Origin: Stentor roeselii
Taxonomy: Eukaryota; Ciliophora; Heterotrichea; Heterotrichida; Stentoridae
Assembly (NCBI GenBank): GCA_006503475.1
Contig: RSEH01000211.1
Location: forward strand, 1 to 64,000
Length of the DNA: 64,000 bases
Reading direction: 5' to 3'
The notes beneath the pieces were generated by a model, which saw nothing but the letters and a program-made list of their open reading frames with translations, was not told the DNA's origin and searched no databases. The position numbers and the translations under genes are program-made. Below, one piece after another: positions 9,196-17,950 of this stretch (position 1 is the first letter of the stretch; the number at the start of each line of letters is the position of its first letter).

Positions 9196-11847
9196 ATGGG
9201 CTGTTGTAAGCTAGTTTCTAAAAATGCTTTGATCGATTCAACAATACCTACTCAAGGAAGCAAAATGATACAAAATAGTGAACTTTCCAACATAATTGAA
9301 GAGTATTCACCTGGACGCAGAGTGAGCAAGCAGAAGTCAGCTGTTTTTGATCCTCGCCTTTCACTATCTTCTACTGAAGAAATGGAGATTGTGAATGGAA
9401 GTGAGCAAAAGAAGCCACTCACAAGTCAAGAAAGAGCAAAAATAACCAAAATATTGAAAAATCATTTCATTTTCAACTCTTTATCCTCAGACCATATCAC
9501 AAAACTTACAAAAGAATTCAAAACTTTCTCATTCGAGCCAAAAAAAATCATTTTTTCTCAAGGCCACAGAGGTCAAAACTTTTACACAGTAAAATCAGGC
9601 TCAGTAGAAGTTCTTTTAGACAACCAAAGAAAAGCAGTGATTTCTTCAGGTGGATATTTTGGAGAAATGGCTTTAATATATAATTCCAAGAGAACAGCAA
9701 CAATTAGAACATTAGAAAAAGTAGTCTGCTGGGTGTTAAAGGGGGATAAATTCAGACAAGCCATCCAGTTAGTATCATCTGAAAAACTTCAAGAAAACAA
9801 GGACTTTTTAAAGAATTTCCATTTTTTCAATAAACTAACCGATCACCAAAAAGACTCCTTATTAAGTTTGTTAACAGTCCAAGAATTCTCTCCAGGTCAA
9901 AGAATAGTCCGAGAACAAGAAAAAGGCTCCATTATTTACATCATAAAAAAAGGAGAAGTCGTTGTAAGCATCGACGGAGTTCAACAAAGAATCCTCGGTC
10001 CAGGCGAATACTTCGGGGAACAAGCCTTGATCTACAAAAGTCTTCGCACCGCTTCAGTCGACGCCATCGGAAACGTCATCCTTCTCAGCCTAAACTCAAA
10101 AGAACTAGAAAATCTTCTCGGCAATGAGTTAGAATACGTCATCTACAAAAACAGCGTCAGGATCTCAATTGAAAAAAGTCATCACATATCAAAACTCCAA
10201 AAACACCAAAAAGAAAAAATCGTTGAAGCAGTTAAAATCGAACATATCACTGAAAATACCAAAATCATCGAAAAAGGAGAAAAAAATGAACTGGTTTTAA
10301 TCCTTAAAGGTGAAATCGTTGTAGGAAAAGAAAAACTCGGAAAATTTGAAATGGTCGGCGAAAGAGACCTTTTTCAGCAAAAAACAAAAAAATCTAAAGA
10401 CTTAAAAAGTTCTTCTGAGTCAGTCATCGCAAGAGTTACTTTTGATAAAATTCATGAAATTTTAGGAACATCTCTGAAAAATTCTCTAAAAATCTGTAAA
10501 ATTTTCAGGATTTTAAAAAAAATTCAGATTTTCCGAAATATTCCAGGTGGTAAACTTGAGTCACTTATTTCAAAGTTTTCAATTGAAAAGTTCGGAATGA
10601 ATAAAGTTATTTTTGAACAGGGTGAAATAGGAGAAAAATTTTTTATAATAAAAAAAGGAGAAGTCGTTGTTCAAGTCGACGGGCAGTTCATTCGAGAAGT
10701 GGTCCGACATGACTACTTCGGTGAAAGGTCTCTTGTCTTAAGTGAAGCCAGGACGGCGACAGTAATTTCAAAGAGTTGCACTTGTTGGGTGTTACACAAG
10801 CAAGACTTTTTAGACATCATCACAACAGAAGCCCGATCTTTAATCCTAAAAAGAATCGATCTCCAAAACGACTCAGTCACCTTAAAAGACCTGAAACTTT
10901 TGAAAAGACTCGGAAAAGGCACCTTCGGCAACGTTTTCGTCGCATTCAGCACAAAGTCCAAGTTAATCTACGCCCTTAAAACAGTAGAAAGAGAAAAAAT
11001 CGAAAGATACGAAATCCATAAAAATCTTACCCAAGAAAAAAAAATCATGTTACTTTTAGACCATCCTTTTATAGTGAAACTCGTGAAAACCTTTAAAGAT
11101 CGACTTCGAGTTTACTTTTTGATGGAGCTGGTTCAAGGAATCGACTTATTCGACCTTCTTCGAAAGTTTAATTCTTGGGAAGAAGAAAAAACTCGTTTTT
11201 ACTCTGCTTGTCTTGTTCTTGTTCTTGAGCATATTCATGAAAGAGGAGTCATTTATCGAGACTTGAAACCGGAAAATGTCATCATCGATCATGACGGGTA
11301 CCCGAAGGTCATTGATTTTGGACTTGCGAAGATTATTCAGGGAAGGACTTATTCAGTTGCTGGAAGTTCACATTACATGGCGCCTGAAGTTATTAAAGGC
11401 ATTGGGTATGGACTTGAAGCTGATTGTTGGAGCCTTGGAATTATTATTTATGAAATTTTATGTAATAAGGTTCCTTGGGGAGAACATGAAAAGGATCCTA
11501 TGGAAGTTTATAATTCGATTATCAAGGATAAACTTGTTTTTCCTCAATATGTGCAAAGTCCTTATACTGTTAAATTTATTGAAAAATTACTCAATCGAAA
11601 CCCGGCTTTAAGAGGGAAAATTGAAAATATTAAAAAAGATGCTTGGTTTTCTTCTGTTGATTTTGATGAATTGATTGAAAAAAATGTTAAACCTCCTTTT
11701 AAGCCTTGTGTTGAGGATTATTCGAAAATTGTTAAAAGTGATGTTTTGAAGAAACAAGATTTTGATAAATTTATTAGGAAATATGAAGACTGCTGGAAAC
11801 AAATGAAAAAGGAGGAGTTGAATTATACTTGGGATTTTGAATTTTGA
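9196..11847 (+). CDS. cGMP-dependent protein kinase-like, copy 3 (intact, four CNB domains)
   Basis: 883 residues, predicted to phosphorylate Ser/Thr targets in response to cGMP. The MGCCKL start predicts myristoylation and palmitoylation, hence membrane attachment. CNB-A (~80-190, FGEMALIY..KRTATI), CNB-B (~200-315, FGEQALIY..LRTASV) and CNB-D (~430-555, FGERSLVL..ARTATV) keep the phosphate-binding Glu and Arg. Each has Thr after the Arg, the residue associated with cGMP preference; PKA has Ala there. CNB-C (~320-425) is degenerate. The kinase (~565-825) has GKGTFGNVF, YALKTV, YRDLKPEN and DFG, and Ser replaces the activation-loop Thr (RTYSVAGSS). The WDFEF tail recalls the C-terminus of animal PKG. 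Length and the four-CNB layout with a degenerate third domain match the alveolate/apicomplexan PKG type. It has the best-preserved cGMP sites of the four copies here. Confidence 0.93.
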   Translation: MGCCKLVSKNALIDSTIPTQGSKMIQNSELSNIIEEYSPGRRVSKQKSAVFDPRLSLSSTEEMEIVNGSEQKKPLTSQERAKITKILKNHFIFNSLSSDHITKLTKEFKTFSFEPKKIIFSQGHRGQNFYTVKSGSVEVLLDNQRKAVISSGGYFGEMALIYNSKRTATIRTLEKVVCWVLKGDKFRQAIQLVSSEKLQENKDFLKNFHFFNKLTDHQKDSLLSLLTVQEFSPGQRIVREQEKGSIIYIIKKGEVVVSIDGVQQRILGPGEYFGEQALIYKSLRTASVDAIGNVILLSLNSKELENLLGNELEYVIYKNSVRISIEKSHHISKLQKHQKEKIVEAVKIEHITENTKIIEKGEKNELVLILKGEIVVGKEKLGKFEMVGERDLFQQKTKKSKDLKSSSESVIARVTFDKIHEILGTSLKNSLKICKIFRILKKIQIFRNIPGGKLESLISKFSIEKFGMNKVIFEQGEIGEKFFIIKKGEVVVQVDGQFIREVVRHDYFGERSLVLSEARTATVISKSCTCWVLHKQDFLDIITTEARSLILKRIDLQNDSVTLKDLKLLKRLGKGTFGNVFVAFSTKSKLIYALKTVEREKIERYEIHKNLTQEKKIMLLLDHPFIVKLVKTFKDRLRVYFLMELVQGIDLFDLLRKFNSWEEEKTRFYSACLVLVLEHIHERGVIYRDLKPENVIIDHDGYPKVIDFGLAKIIQGRTYSVAGSSHYMAPEVIKGIGYGLEADCWSLGIIIYEILCNKVPWGEHEKDPMEVYNSIIKDKLVFPQYVQSPYTVKFIEKLLNRNPALRGKIENIKKDAWFSSVDFDELIEKNVKPPFKPCVEDYSKIVKSDVLKKQDFDKFIRKYEDCWKQMKKEELNYTWDFEF

Positions 11848-11969
11848 ATTATTTTTGTTAGAGATAGTTATTTTCGTGAAATTAATTAAATTATTAGAGG
11901 ATTACTTGAAGTAAATATATAGCTTATACATTTTTGATTTATTCTTACTATACCTAAACAACTAAACCT

Positions 11970-12485
11970 TTATGAATTTAAAACTCTCATTAAAGAATTT
12001 CTCGATTTTTCAATCGAAAAAATCTTCCATTCAGTAACTTCCTGAATATACAAAATTTTATAAAATGCCAAAATCAATAAAACTAAGCAAGTAACAACTG
12101 AAAATACGCAACCTCCAACAACAATCCAAGAAAGTGTAGCTTTATTTTCGAAGTCCAGTTTAGATAAAGACAAAATAATCACGGCAACAGTCATAGAAAT
12201 GATAATAGCAAGAAAAATAGGGATCATGCAGCAATAAAGAAATTCTTCTTGAATACCTTTCCGAGGATTGAAGACTTTTTGTATTTTTATTTTAGTTTTA
12301 TATGAAAATCCACAAATCTCACATTTGGGTGTTGAAATTGACCCTTTTTGATAGCTGATCCAATTCTTCAAACAAGTTTCATGGATATATTCTGCAGTTC
12401 CAGAGCAAAGGCAAGGCGTGATAAGGTTCTTTGTATTATCATCATAGCATACGCGGCATATCGCATCAAATCCAACCACTTCCAT
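11970..12485 (-). CDS. MARCH-type (RING-CH) membrane E3 ubiquitin ligase
   Basis: 171 residues. An N-terminal RING-CH finger (residues ~10-60) has the C4HC3 order: CRVC, CLCSGT, H-x2-C, then W before CEIC. Two hydrophobic segments follow (~80-105 and ~115-142), as in the MARCH family, which place the finger in the cytosol next to a membrane substrate. The family transfers ubiquitin to membrane proteins to drive endocytosis or degradation. Its substrate cannot be told from sequence. It is convergent with PKG copy 3 (122 bp apart) and lies head-to-tail with the TPI-like gene 60 bp upstream. Confidence 0.85.
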   Translation of the reverse strand: MEVVGFDAICRVCYDDNTKNLITPCLCSGTAEYIHETCLKNWISYQKGSISTPKCEICGFSYKTKIKIQKVFNPRKGIQEEFLYCCMIPIFLAIIISMTVAVIILSLSKLDFENKATLSWIVVGGCVFSVVTCLVLLILAFYKILYIQEVTEWKIFSIEKSRNSLMRVLNS

Positions 12486-12545
12486 ATTACAATAAAATCT
12501 TACAAAACTAATAAATTCGATAATTCTAACATATCTCTAATCTCT

Positions 12546-13250
12546 TCAAAGTAATTCCAAAGTCTTTCCAATAATCCCTTCTCCATTCTCATTAACCACA
12601 ACTCCATCAATTCCACTTTTCTTAACATCCTTTAAAAAATCACTACTTTCCACCAAAAACTTCACTTTTTTCAAATTTTCCTCACAAGTAATTTTTCCCA
12701 ACAACTCAAAAACAACAGTCCTAACCTCCAAAGCCTCCTCAACCTTAAAACCCTTTCTCATCTGAAAGGCCCAGACAGGTTGATAAGCAAGAAAAAGACA
12801 TTCCCAATCATTCCAAACCTTTAAAATTTCAAGTTGTTTCTGAAAAACATCTTCACTAAACCCAGCCTTTTTTTCTTCAATATTTTCCCCAAATGCGAAA
12901 ACGACTTTCAACGAATTTTCCTGAGCCCTGATTAAAATCCCTTCAAGAGTTTCATTATCTTCAAAAAGTCTTCTTTCGTGATGTCCAACTAAAACCCATT
13001 CAACTCCAAAGTCCCGAATTTGTGAGGCAGTGACAAGAGGTCCTTCTCCATCATTGTCGTAAGGTGAGCAAGTCTGAGCAGCGATGTGATTCCATTTCAA
13101 TTGATTCCTGACGAGATCAAAATGAATAAAAGAAATTGCCAAGATAACAAAAAAATCCTTTTTAATTTCTTGACAAGCTTGTAGAACACTTGTGACTTCT
13201 GAGATGTGTAAAAAACTTTTAAAATTAGCGAAAATGATGACCTGATTCAT
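12546..13250 (-). CDS. Triosephosphate isomerase-like protein lacking the catalytic Glu
   Basis: 234 residues, aligning along the whole TPI barrel: N-terminal ANFKSF (cf. GNWKMN, Lys kept), VGHHERR (cf. LGHSERR, catalytic His and Glu kept), FAFGE (cf. CIGE), and AYQPVWA (cf. AYEPVWA). The catalytic base Glu of the last motif is Gln, codon CAA. The flexible loop 6 (normally GTGKTA) is QMRKGF, and the phosphate-binding GGS of loop 7 is ESS. True TPI interconverts DHAP and glyceraldehyde-3-phosphate; this copy is probably weak or inactive, and a binding or regulatory role is inference. The start follows from homology, since the motif lies at residues 7-12. Its ATG is only 4 bp from the divergent carbonic-anhydrase-like gene. 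Confidence 0.87.
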   Translation of the reverse strand: MNQVIIFANFKSFLHISEVTSVLQACQEIKKDFFVILAISFIHFDLVRNQLKWNHIAAQTCSPYDNDGEGPLVTASQIRDFGVEWVLVGHHERRLFEDNETLEGILIRAQENSLKVVFAFGENIEEKKAGFSEDVFQKQLEILKVWNDWECLFLAYQPVWAFQMRKGFKVEEALEVRTVVFELLGKITCEENLKKVKFLVESSDFLKDVKKSGIDGVVVNENGEGIIGKTLELL

Positions 13251-13254
13251 TATA
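13251..13254. promoter_or_regulatory. Four-base gap (TATA) between two divergent start codons
   Basis: The TPI-like start (minus, ATG at 13250) and the carbonic-anhydrase-like start (plus, ATG at 13255) are separated only by TATA. Both starts are supported by homology or a signal peptide. Core promoter elements of both genes must therefore lie within each other's coding sequence, or one start is wrong. Confidence 0.6.
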
Positions 13255-14073
13255 ATGCTTTTAATTTACCTTGTATACCCAGTGTTAAGCGCTGACTGCA
13301 CCGAGGACTCTCTTCAAAGTCCAATAGACATAGTATCTCCTTTTACCTACAAAGACCCTTCCATCAGTTTCTACCTCGGGTACCAAGAAAAGACTTTACT
13401 TTACCATGACGGGTCTTCTCTGCACATTGACGGCGATTTCGGCGGTTTTTTATGGAATTCTTCCTATTTTTGGTCAACAGGTCTAGTCTTCAAGCAACCA
13501 AGCGAGCATACCTTAGAAGGTACTTCAATGCCAATGGAAATGCAGGTCTTTTTCACAGACCAGTTCAAAAACCAAGCAGGTCTTGTCGTGTTTTTCGAGG
13601 AATCAAGTGAAAGTAACTTTTTATATGAAGTCGGCTTCGGTAATCCTCAATTGCAAGACGCGGAAGAAGGTTCTTTGTTTTTCATTGAAGAAGCTGTTGA
13701 CATTGGAGCACTTTTAGGATACCCGAAGACTTATCTTTATTATGAAGGGTCTACTACTGTCAGTCCTTGTGTCGCGAATTTCACTTGGGTGGTCTTGACT
13801 GACACTTATAAGGCTTCGAAGGAACAATTGGACAACTTTCCAACGAACCTTTATGGAGTCGGCAGGGAAACTCAGCCTTTGAATGATCGGAAAATTTTCT
13901 GTAATTTTAAAACTTCTAGCACTGGGGAAATTGTTTATGAGGAAGAGACTCAGGATGAAGAAGTCATTCAAACTATCAGCATGGGGAAGAGTTATGAAAA
14001 TGTGAATGATGATTTTATTGTTGAAAATGAAGTTTATTTGAATGAGTTTCCACAGGTGGAAAATATTTATTAA
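13255..14073 (+). CDS. Alpha-carbonic-anhydrase-related protein without zinc ligands
   Basis: 272 residues with a short signal peptide (MLLIYLVYPVLSA). The alpha-CA fold is recognisable: QSPIDI near residue 22, PSEHTLEG, PMEMQVFF and the late GSTTVSPC..TWVVL segment. The zinc site is gone. Where active enzymes read FHFH-PSEHT, this protein reads LVFKQPSEHT, replacing both His with Val and Lys, and the EMH of the third ligand is EMQ. It is therefore predicted to be a secreted CA-related protein that cannot hydrate CO2; the role is unknown (binding or structural). The C-terminal ~50 residues are acidic. The next gene begins 19 bp after its stop on the same strand. Confidence 0.85.
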   Translation: MLLIYLVYPVLSADCTEDSLQSPIDIVSPFTYKDPSISFYLGYQEKTLLYHDGSSLHIDGDFGGFLWNSSYFWSTGLVFKQPSEHTLEGTSMPMEMQVFFTDQFKNQAGLVVFFEESSESNFLYEVGFGNPQLQDAEEGSLFFIEEAVDIGALLGYPKTYLYYEGSTTVSPCVANFTWVVLTDTYKASKEQLDNFPTNLYGVGRETQPLNDRKIFCNFKTSSTGEIVYEEETQDEEVIQTISMGKSYENVNDDFIVENEVYLNEFPQVENIY

Positions 14074-14092
14074 TTAGGAAATAATTTAAAGG

Positions 14093-14929
14093 ATGAGGCT
14101 TAGGTTCAAAGAAACATTAGTGGAAATGAATACGCCTGAAAGTTATGCGGAACTTGTTGATCAGATTGCAGTTAAATTTAATGTTACTGATGTTAAGGCC
14201 AAGGTTGTTACTACTGAGGGGACTTACATGGTAACTTCGACTCCTGAGTACCAGAATATCCCTAATCATACCATCAATGAAGTCGAAGTTTTAACTGATT
14301 TACCCATGCATGATGGCAGCTTGCCTTTCAATCAATTTGACAGCATCGATACTTGCACGTCGCATGAAAAAACCGACTCTGAAGAATCAAAACATTCAGA
14401 AGTCTCCTCGTCATTACTGAATTCAACCTCACGAATTCAGTCTACGACTAAACAAGTTTCAGAGACACAGACTGAGAAAAACTTCAAAGATACTTCGACT
14501 TCTACTCATTTGGAAAAGGTTCATTTTGAAGTGCAATACGACCAACCTTTGATTATAGAACATGAAAAATTAAAAGAGTTTTTTAAGAAGAGTCTTGTTG
14601 AGATGCAGAGTTCAAACAAGCAAAAATTTGTGCATCAAAACTTCATCTGTCATATATGTCAATGTACTCCAATCATTGGAGTTCGATATGAATGTCTAGA
14701 GTGTAAAGTGAATTTTTGTGAGATTTGTGAAGAGATCAATTCTCATGAGCATGATCGACTTGTTCATAAAGGAAACTTGAAAGAGATAGATACTGTCAAT
14801 GATAGCAAAGATACTTTTATTAAGAAATTGTTTGAGATGGGCTTTGATGATGTTAAGAAAGTTAGAATTGTGGCTGAAAAGTACAAATATGACCTGAATA
14901 AAACTGTTAATGACTTGTTGTTCAACTAA
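14093..14929 (+). CDS. PB1-ZZ-UBA protein, p62/SQSTM1/NBR1-like selective autophagy receptor
   Basis: 278 residues. The N-terminus (1-75) looks like a PB1 domain with the basic strand MRLRFKET, a type that pairs with acidic PB1 faces. Residues ~95-150 are Ser/Thr-rich. A ZZ zinc finger lies at ~182-225 (CHIC, CLEC, CEIC, H-x-H). The C-terminal ~35 residues (FIKKLFEMGFDD..VNDLLF) form a UBA domain. In the family PB1 drives polymerisation, UBA binds ubiquitin on cargo, and an LC3-interacting motif recruits autophagosomes. I could not place a convincing LC3 motif. The role in aggrephagy is inferred from domain order only. Confidence 0.82.
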   Translation: MRLRFKETLVEMNTPESYAELVDQIAVKFNVTDVKAKVVTTEGTYMVTSTPEYQNIPNHTINEVEVLTDLPMHDGSLPFNQFDSIDTCTSHEKTDSEESKHSEVSSSLLNSTSRIQSTTKQVSETQTEKNFKDTSTSTHLEKVHFEVQYDQPLIIEHEKLKEFFKKSLVEMQSSNKQKFVHQNFICHICQCTPIIGVRYECLECKVNFCEICEEINSHEHDRLVHKGNLKEIDTVNDSKDTFIKKLFEMGFDDVKKVRIVAEKYKYDLNKTVNDLLFN

Positions 14930-14975
14930 CAGATTCTAGCCTCATTTAAATAAGTTAATCCAATCCATTATAAAA

Positions 14976-16991
14976 ATGTCTTGCTATGAAGAAGACCTGG
15001 GCGAAAAGCCTTACTCTTCAAACGAATACTCAAAGTCAGTAATTCTGGCAGATCTTGCAGTATCCAAGCTAGAGTCCAAACTTTCGCTTCAAAGAGGAGC
15101 TTCTTCTTTGAACCTAAGCGATTCCTTCATCGGTGACGAGGGATGTGCATTAGTGGCCAGTTACATAAAAGAGAACCTAGGACTTCACTCTTTAGAAATG
15201 AGAGGAAACAGCATCGCTGGCGAGGGTCTTAAACATCTGGCCAGTGCGCTTCGAGGACAGAACTTCGTTAGAACCATCTCCCTTGAATGGAATAACATCG
15301 GAGACTCTATCGGCAACTTGCTTGATGTTCTTTCGTATTCAAGCAGTCTTCAGTATATTGACTTGAGAAATAATCGAATCGGCCCTGATGGCGCCTCCGC
15401 CATCGCAAGATTCATTGAAAATTCTCCTTCTATTGCTAAAATTGACCTCAGGTGGAATGAGTTGGGAGTCTTGGGAGGCAAGAAGTTGCTGAATAGTGTT
15501 TCTAGAAGTAGAAGTCTTAGAGTTTTGGAGTTGAGTGGAAATAAAATCCCTGAGGATTTAATTTTGCAGATTGAACAACTTTTGAGAGGAGACGACAAAG
15601 CCAACAGAACTGATGGCTTCAGAGATGAAAAAATTCTAAGTCGCACTGATGACAAAAGCTTCAGAGGCTTCTCCGACTTCAGAGACGTAGAAGTTCGAGA
15701 AGTCCGTGAAAACCGTGAAACTCGAGAAGGCAGGTCAAGCATAAAATCTCCTTCAAGAACAAAAGACTTCAACTACAACGACGAGCTTTACGCGAAATAC
15801 GAAGCCCAGATGATAACAAACGCAAGAAACGAAGCCAGAATCAACGAACTCGAAATTCTTCTGGAACAAGAAACCCGCAAAGTCCAAGACGTGAAAAACG
15901 AGCTTTTAAAAGACCTTGATGCGGAAAAGGCTCGAAGGACTTATTCTGATGAAAATTTCATGATGTATAAAGAAGAGGCTTTGAAGAGAGAAATGGAACT
16001 TGAGAGGAATCTTCAGGAAATTGATTCGAAACTTTCAAGGACTGCTAATGAAAAGAATTTGGTTTTAGCTGATTTAGATACTCTTCAGCAGCAGTATGAA
16101 AAGTTGCATATTTCTAGTCAGGATCGCATCAGGGCTCTTGAAGAAAGGCTGAGTCAGCAGGAAAGGTCTGCTCGACAATTGGAAGAATCTGCTCGGCAAT
16201 CTCTTGACCGTAACAAAAAAGAATCAGAGCAAACTCTCTACGAAGTCTCCCGAGACTATCAAAACAAACTAGAAATCGCAGATGAATCTCAAAGAAACTT
16301 ACGAAACCAAAAAGAATCTCTTGAAACCGAAGTAAAATCTCTAAAATCCCAAATAATCCAGATAAAGACTCAATCACAAGAAGCATTGGCAGACCTTGAA
16401 TACCAGCTTCGAGAAGAAGAGAACAACAAATACACGACAGCTGTTCGAAACTTCGAAGGCAGAATCAAGACTTTAGAAGATTCAAGAGAAGGTCTTAACA
16501 AACGTTTGACAGACACGCAGCGGGAATTCGCCCAAAGCGAAAAAAGAGGTTCTGATCAGGTGAATAATCTGGAGAATAACCTTAATGCATTGAGAGAAGA
16601 AAAAAATGAACTTTCGATTCGCCTTCAGAAGGTCACGGCTCAGAAGGATAACTTGTCGAATGATTTGTATATAACCAAGTCGGCTCTTGATAGGGCTGAA
16701 GCTGAGAATGAAGAACTTAACCATACCTTGAAGGAAAGGAAGGAAGCTCATGTAAATCAGCTCGAAAAAGTCTGTCAAGAACATGCTGCTGAAAGGAAAA
16801 GCTTAGAAGGCAACCGGGACTTACTTATCGAACAGAGCAAACAACTAGAAAGCGAATTAAATCGCGTTCGAAGAGACAGAGACCGTATCATAAAAGAACA
16901 TGAGTACCTGGCTGATATATTAAAACAGAGAGTTACAGCCTTGATTCAAGATACTGTCTTGGGTCACATGAGAAAACTGGAGAATGAATAG
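14976..16991 (+). CDS. LRRC45-like protein (leucine-rich repeats plus long coiled coil)
   Basis: 671 residues, almost the length of human LRRC45. Ribonuclease-inhibitor-type leucine-rich repeats occupy ~30-205 (repeating L-SLE-x2-N-IG and IDLRNN-IG units). An Arg/Glu/Asp-rich linker covers ~205-255. A nearly continuous coiled coil runs ~265-665 with heptads and no transmembrane segment. LRRC45 is known at centrosomes and basal bodies, in the centriole linker and distal appendages, and is needed for ciliogenesis; the same place is likely in this heavily ciliated cell. Orthology rests on architecture and length, so another LRR-coiled-coil basal-body protein remains possible. Confidence 0.72.
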   Translation: MSCYEEDLGEKPYSSNEYSKSVILADLAVSKLESKLSLQRGASSLNLSDSFIGDEGCALVASYIKENLGLHSLEMRGNSIAGEGLKHLASALRGQNFVRTISLEWNNIGDSIGNLLDVLSYSSSLQYIDLRNNRIGPDGASAIARFIENSPSIAKIDLRWNELGVLGGKKLLNSVSRSRSLRVLELSGNKIPEDLILQIEQLLRGDDKANRTDGFRDEKILSRTDDKSFRGFSDFRDVEVREVRENRETREGRSSIKSPSRTKDFNYNDELYAKYEAQMITNARNEARINELEILLEQETRKVQDVKNELLKDLDAEKARRTYSDENFMMYKEEALKREMELERNLQEIDSKLSRTANEKNLVLADLDTLQQQYEKLHISSQDRIRALEERLSQQERSARQLEESARQSLDRNKKESEQTLYEVSRDYQNKLEIADESQRNLRNQKESLETEVKSLKSQIIQIKTQSQEALADLEYQLREEENNKYTTAVRNFEGRIKTLEDSREGLNKRLTDTQREFAQSEKRGSDQVNNLENNLNALREEKNELSIRLQKVTAQKDNLSNDLYITKSALDRAEAENEELNHTLKERKEAHVNQLEKVCQEHAAERKSLEGNRDLLIEQSKQLESELNRVRRDRDRIIKEHEYLADILKQRVTALIQDTVLGHMRKLENE

Positions 16992-17240
16992 TAGGTAGTT
17001 AAAATATCCTAATCTTTAGAAATCTTCAAAAATTCTCTAAATATTCACAAACTCAAACATTTCATTTCCCAATAAATCTTCCATTTTAACCTCTTTTATA
17101 TCAACATCTTCCATTTTCCCTATAATCATCTAAAACCTTCGCCAATCCAGAATTTTCATGATTCAGAATTCAAATACCTTTAGTCATTCTTTAAACAAGA
17201 GCTTCTTCAAGGTTTACTGATATCTTGCATTTTAATATAA

Positions 17241-17567
17241 ATGATTCTCAAAACTACAGAAACTCGCAGCTTTTACACTTCGAGCCCCTTTTCTCTTGGA
17301 GGCACTGAACTTCGTTTGGACAGTGAAAACCCTGGACAACTGAATCTTCTTACTTTGAAATCGATGAGTTCATCAGAGACTTTTCGCTTTTTTCAAGCAT
17401 CTGATCAAAAAGATTTGATATTTTCAGAGAATTCAGAAAAAATCTTTTCAGAGGTTTTTCATGAATATGGGGGTGAAGAAGGTTTTGGTTGTGGGCAAAC
17501 GACTGGAAATACTGAAGGTAGGGCGGAAGAGGTCCAAGCTCAAGAGAGTTATCTGGTTTTAAACTAG
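17241..17567 (+). CDS. Small protein of unknown function
   Basis: 108 residues from an ATG preceded by AATATAA, a context seen at many genes here. Ser/Thr-rich with a Gly/Glu-rich C-terminus. No family recognised. The last ~30 codons also read as a basic stretch in another frame (KVLVVGKRLEILKV...), so the true C-terminus is uncertain. Codon bias and start context favour a real gene, but weakly. Confidence 0.4.
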   Translation: MILKTTETRSFYTSSPFSLGGTELRLDSENPGQLNLLTLKSMSSSETFRFFQASDQKDLIFSENSEKIFSEVFHEYGGEEGFGCGQTTGNTEGRAEEVQAQESYLVLN

Positions 17568-17950
17568 TGCTATTATCACTACTTAGTAAATGGCTATGGT
17601 TTAGTTGAGTTTTGATTTGGTTTTAGAGGATTTCATTTGGTCTTGTGCTTGATTCAGGTGATTTTTTTGGTTTGGTGATATTTCAGAATTCGTTGAAAGA
17701 ATTAGACATGTGAGGGTTTTTAGATTTTTTCGATGTATTAAAGTAATTTGATTAGTTTCGTTGCTGTGAAATGATATAGTTGTAAATTGTAGGTAATCAA
17801 TTAAAAACCCCCAAATCCCCATCTTCCAAAACCTTCTAAAAATTTCCCAAAACCCACTTTTTCCCAATCCCTTAAAATCCAACTAAAAATCTCTCCCACA
17901 ACGCCCATTTCCCTAATCCTCAAAAGCACTTAAAAAAAAAATCAAATAAA
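17568..17950. other. Intergenic with composition switch
   Basis: 383 bp. The left half, after the plus-strand stop, is G/T-rich. The right half, before the next plus-strand ATG, is A/C-rich, with the switch near 17790. No gene is supported; a 93-codon minus-strand frame here looks like a composition artefact. Confidence 0.6.

Noticed and set aside
17601-17882. 93-codon minus-strand frame
   Set aside because: It spans the composition switch of an intergenic region, has no start context or family likeness, and reads like translated low-complexity DNA.
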